A DNA stretch of 64,000 bases from Streptomyces minutiscleroticus (lineage in GTDB: Bacteria > Actinomycetota > Actinomycetes > Streptomycetales > Streptomycetaceae). A program made the position numbers and the translations under genes. The DNA lies in NCBI RefSeq assembly GCF_014650875.1, contig NZ_BMVU01000005.1:62001-126000 (forward strand). The letters are read 5' to 3'. Below are positions 63,020-64,000 of this stretch, one piece after another. Position 1 is the stretch's first letter. Each line of letters opens with the position of its first letter. The notes under the pieces were generated by a model that had not been told where the DNA came from, did no database searches, and saw only the letters and a list, made by a program, of their open reading frames with translations.

Positions 63020-64000
63020 CCATCCGCTCCGCTCCCGAGGCCGGCCGGGGCGCGGCCGCGCGGCCCGCCTTCGACCCGGGGGCCGAGGCCGGCCGGGCCA
63101 CCGACGCGATCCTGCGGGACACGCTGCACGGCGCCCACCGCGGCGTCGTCGTGGACTCGCCTCCCGGCGCCGGCAAGTCCACGCTCGTGGTGCGCGCCGC
63201 CCTCGAACTGGCCGCCGCTGGGCGCCCCCTGATGGTCGTCGCGCAGACCAACGCCCAGGTGGACGACCTGGTGGTCCGGCTCGCCGAGAAGGAGCCCGGG
63301 CTGCCCGTCGGGCGTCTGCACAGCAGCGACGCCGACCCCTACGACAAGGCGCTCGACGCGCTGCCGAACGTGCGCAAGTCCGCCAAGGCGGGCGACCTCG
63401 CCGGGCTCGACGTGGTCATCTCGACGGCCGCCAAGTGGGCGCACGTCAAGAACGTCGAACCGTGGCGGCACGCGATCGTCGACGAGGCGTACCAGATGCG
63501 CTCGGACGCGCTCCTCGCGGTGGCCGGGCTGTTCGAGCGGGCGCTGTTCGTGGGCGACCCGGGCCAGCTGGACCCGTTCTCGATCGTGGGTTCGGAGCAG
63601 TGGGCGGGCCTGTCGTACGATCCGTCGGCCTCGGCGGTGTCGACGCTGCTCGCGCACAACCCCGAGCTGCCGCAGCACCGCCTGCCGGTGTCCTGGCGGC
63701 TGCCCGCCTCGGCGGCCCCGCTGGTGTCGGCCGCCTTCTACCCGTACACGCCCTTCCGCAGCGGCACGGACCACGGCGACCGCCGGCTGGCCTTCGCCGT
63801 CCCCTCGGACGGGTCGGGCCCCGACCGGGTCGTCGACGAGGCGGCCGCGTCGGGCTGGGGACTGCTGCAGCTGCCGGCCCGGCACACCCCGCGCACGGAC
63901 CCGGAGGCGGTCCGGGCCGTCGCCCAGGTCGTACGCCGCCTCCTGGACCGCGGCGGGGCGGCCGTCTCGGAGCGCTCGCCGGACCCGGTGCCGCTGACCG
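63016..64000 (+). CDS. DNA2/UPF1-like superfamily 1 helicase, C-terminus beyond the window
   Basis: GTG at 63016 overlaps the preceding stop; 328 codons are seen and the frame stays open. Walker A VDSPPGAGKSTLVV near residue 50, motif Ia VVAQTNAQVDDLVVRL, DEAD-like Walker B HAIVDEAYQM near residue 155, motif III LFVGDPGQLDPF and motif IV LPVSWRLP define an SF1B (DNA2/NAM7-type) helicase. The C-terminal RecA domain is outside the window. Coupled to the Cas4-like nuclease and unknown protein upstream, it would supply unwinding for end processing or resection. Confidence 0.9.
   Translation, partial: MTIRSAPEAGRGAAARPAFDPGAEAGRATDAILRDTLHGAHRGVVVDSPPGAGKSTLVVRAALELAAAGRPLMVVAQTNAQVDDLVVRLAEKEPGLPVGRLHSSDADPYDKALDALPNVRKSAKAGDLAGLDVVISTAAKWAHVKNVEPWRHAIVDEAYQMRSDALLAVAGLFERALFVGDPGQLDPFSIVGSEQWAGLSYDPSASAVSTLLAHNPELPQHRLPVSWRLPASAAPLVSAAFYPYTPFRSGTDHGDRRLAFAVPSDGSGPDRVVDEAAASGWGLLQLPARHTPRTDPEAVRAVAQVVRRLLDRGGAAVSERSPDPVPLT

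Overview
The window is high-GC actinobacterial chromosome, almost certainly Streptomyces. Codon third positions are very GC-rich, GTG starts are common, genes overlap by 4 bp, and the gene content is typical of the genus: desferrioxamine cluster, adpA with a TTA codon next to ornA, cebR-cebEFG-bglC, a DUF397 protein and an NsdA-like TPR regulator. From memory, the order resembles the S. coelicolor core chromosome around SCO2763-SCO2812. No prophage, integrase, intact transposase or CRISPR array is visible.

Layout. 1-5.2 kb: a fused ABC exporter (cut by the left edge), a secreted phytase-like esterase, a short GntR regulator and two small poorly conserved ORFs. 5.4-9.1 kb: an orphan DUF397 protein, a GT39 membrane glycosyltransferase and a secreted endonuclease I. 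9.4-15.7 kb: a ThDP enzyme, an agmatinase-like ureohydrolase and a sodium:solute symporter, opposite a PucR regulator. 16-18 kb: a phosphatase-like protein and a CDF metal transporter. 18-26.8 kb: acyl-CoA metabolism. TesB and an acyl-CoA dehydrogenase lie beside a TetR regulator that diverges from a leucine-type catabolic operon (acyl-CoA carboxylase beta and alpha subunits, HMG-CoA lyase, acyl-CoA dehydrogenase). Two matching operator-like sites lie between them.

27-33.5 kb: desE and desABCD, each behind a 19-bp iron box, make and capture desferrioxamine. 33.5-39 kb: a GH20 hexosaminidase with a DasR-like site, a frameshifted DUF4429/SHOCT gene, a truncated metallophosphoesterase remnant, a small conserved ORF and glmS. 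39.3-43.2 kb: a universal stress protein, a small membrane protein, adpA, ornA and tRNA-His. 43.3-49.7 kb: the cellobiose/cellotriose uptake and hydrolysis regulon with two CebR operators. 50-56.3 kb: a CBM2-GH18 chitinase, a two-component system, a surface protein, a spermidine-synthase-like protein and a small conserved protein. 56.6-60 kb: an NsdA-like regulator, a histidine phosphatase and a PAP2 membrane protein.

59.9-64 kb: three co-directional genes encode a Cas4/RecB-like nuclease with four candidate Fe-S cysteines, a 540-residue protein I do not recognise, and a DNA2/UPF1-like helicase that runs off the right edge. This nuclease-unknown-helicase module is the best candidate here for an undescribed DNA-processing system.

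Many intergenic gaps hold short, degenerate, very GC-rich tandem repeats, usually just 3' of a stop codon.
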